64,000 nt of DNA from contig CAYPYN010000001.1 in the NCBI GenBank assembly GCA_964415295.1, positions 186,001 through 250,000 of the forward strand, read 5' to 3'. This document shows positions 63,687 through 64,000 of this stretch, one piece after another (the first letter of the stretch is position 1; each line of letters begins with the position of its first letter). The position numbers were made by a program, and so were the translations under genes. Origin of the DNA: SB21 sp964415295 (GTDB taxonomy: Bacteria; CLD3; SB21). The notes under the pieces were generated by a model, which saw only the letters and a list, made by a program, of their open reading frames with translations, had not been told where the DNA came from and did not search any database.

Positions 63687-64000
63687 ATGTCTCATTATAT
63701 TCGGGGGGTCCTTTTTATTTGCACGGCCGCCTTGTGCTGGAGCAGCGCCGGACTGCTGATAAAGATCATTAACCTTCCGCCGGTTCAGATAGCCATGTAT
63801 CGGTCTTTCATCGCAGGAACTTTTCTGATCAGCTACATCCTATATCAGAAAAGGAAATTGGGCATCCCGTTCGCATTCAGGATCACCAAATGGGCGCTGG
63901 TTACAGGCACGTGCTACGTTTTTACCGTTTCATTGTTTGTCATCGCAAACAAGCTGACCACGTCCGCCAATGCCGTCTTTTTGCAGTTCACCGCACCCGT
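63687..64000 (+). CDS. EamA/DMT-family transporter, N-terminal part (runs off the window)
   Basis: Translation from ATG 63687, with AAAGGG six bases upstream, gives 104 residues to the edge. They show the EamA drug/metabolite transporter pattern: LFICTAALCWSSAGLLIKII, a second span after MYRSFIAGTFLISYIL, and ANKLTTSANAVFLQFTAP. Family members export amino acids or other metabolites. The substrate is not visible. Confidence 0.85.
   Translation, partial: MSHYIRGVLFICTAALCWSSAGLLIKIINLPPVQIAMYRSFIAGTFLISYILYQKRKLGIPFAFRITKWALVTGTCYVFTVSLFVIANKLTTSANAVFLQFTAP

Noticed and set aside
1..64000. tRNA, rRNA, CRISPR arrays, intact insertion sequences
   Set aside because: Read by eye on both strands; none seen. 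A tRNAscan or Infernal run would be decisive.

Overview
The window is a compact, mid-GC bacterial chromosome segment with about 60 protein genes, no rRNA or tRNA that I can see, no CRISPR array and no intact insertion sequence. It suggests a Gram-negative member of the FCB assemblage (Bacteroidota, Chlorobiota/Ignavibacteriota or a neighbouring phylum). The pointers are a Bacteroidota-style promoter (TTTG, 20-base spacer, TATATTTG), a giant Reg_prop-type propeller protein, a TPR-CHAT protein, many lipoproteins, a fused 2-oxoacid dehydrogenase E1, a FadL-type outer-membrane protein and a CIRCE-controlled groESL. The phylum is inference; the sequence alone does not fix it.

Layout. 1-8889: a GIY-YIG protein, then two secreted proteins in one operon, a TPR-CHAT protease-like protein and a 1735-residue propeller/TPR/LysM protein. 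8891-13586: a tightly packed minus-strand run of housekeeping and repair-type genes (HxpB-like phosphatase, AlkD-like, DinB-like, zinc alcohol dehydrogenase, small membrane proteins). 13799-20774: an SDR epimerase, an esterase-TPR protein, a MoaD/ThiS-like ubiquitin fold protein coupled to a BNR-repeat protein, a SpoIIE-type phosphatase and a lipoprotein. 20868-24178: a Na/Pi cotransporter with an added periplasmic Ig-like domain, a PepSY protein and a small lipoprotein.

24257-32249 is a minus-strand sulfur-metabolism cluster: FadL-like porin, Tat-exported molybdopterin oxidoreductase, 16-Cys ferredoxin subunit, NrfD/PsrC membrane subunit, a YeeE/YedE transporter split into two genes, a membrane-anchored rhodanese-like protein without its catalytic Cys, a CcmH-like protein and a DUF4920 lipoprotein. 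It reads as a periplasmic polysulfide/thiosulfate-type reductase that donates or takes electrons through the quinone pool, together with sulfur import and handling proteins.

32537-45740 carries mixed genes: a class V aminotransferase fold enzyme, PAP2 phosphatase, M23 peptidase, rarA, dut, lipB, a TPR protein, a methyltransferase, two antiporters (one preceded by two tiny membrane proteins) and a GNAT-nitrilase fusion. 45965-52419: fused E1 2-oxoacid dehydrogenase, a NatAB-like ABC exporter and two lipoproteins. 52620-61258: purH followed by the rod-shape module mreB-mreC-mreD-mrdA-rodA, a HAD phosphatase and a lipoprotein. 61379-63563: groL and groS with an upstream CIRCE operator. The window ends inside an EamA transporter gene.

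The most distinctive items are the CHAT/propeller-LysM pair, the sulfur cluster with its single-Cys rhodanese, the mini-membrane-protein/antiporter operon, the MoaD-like/BNR pair and a set of short intergenic repeats of related style at four gene ends.
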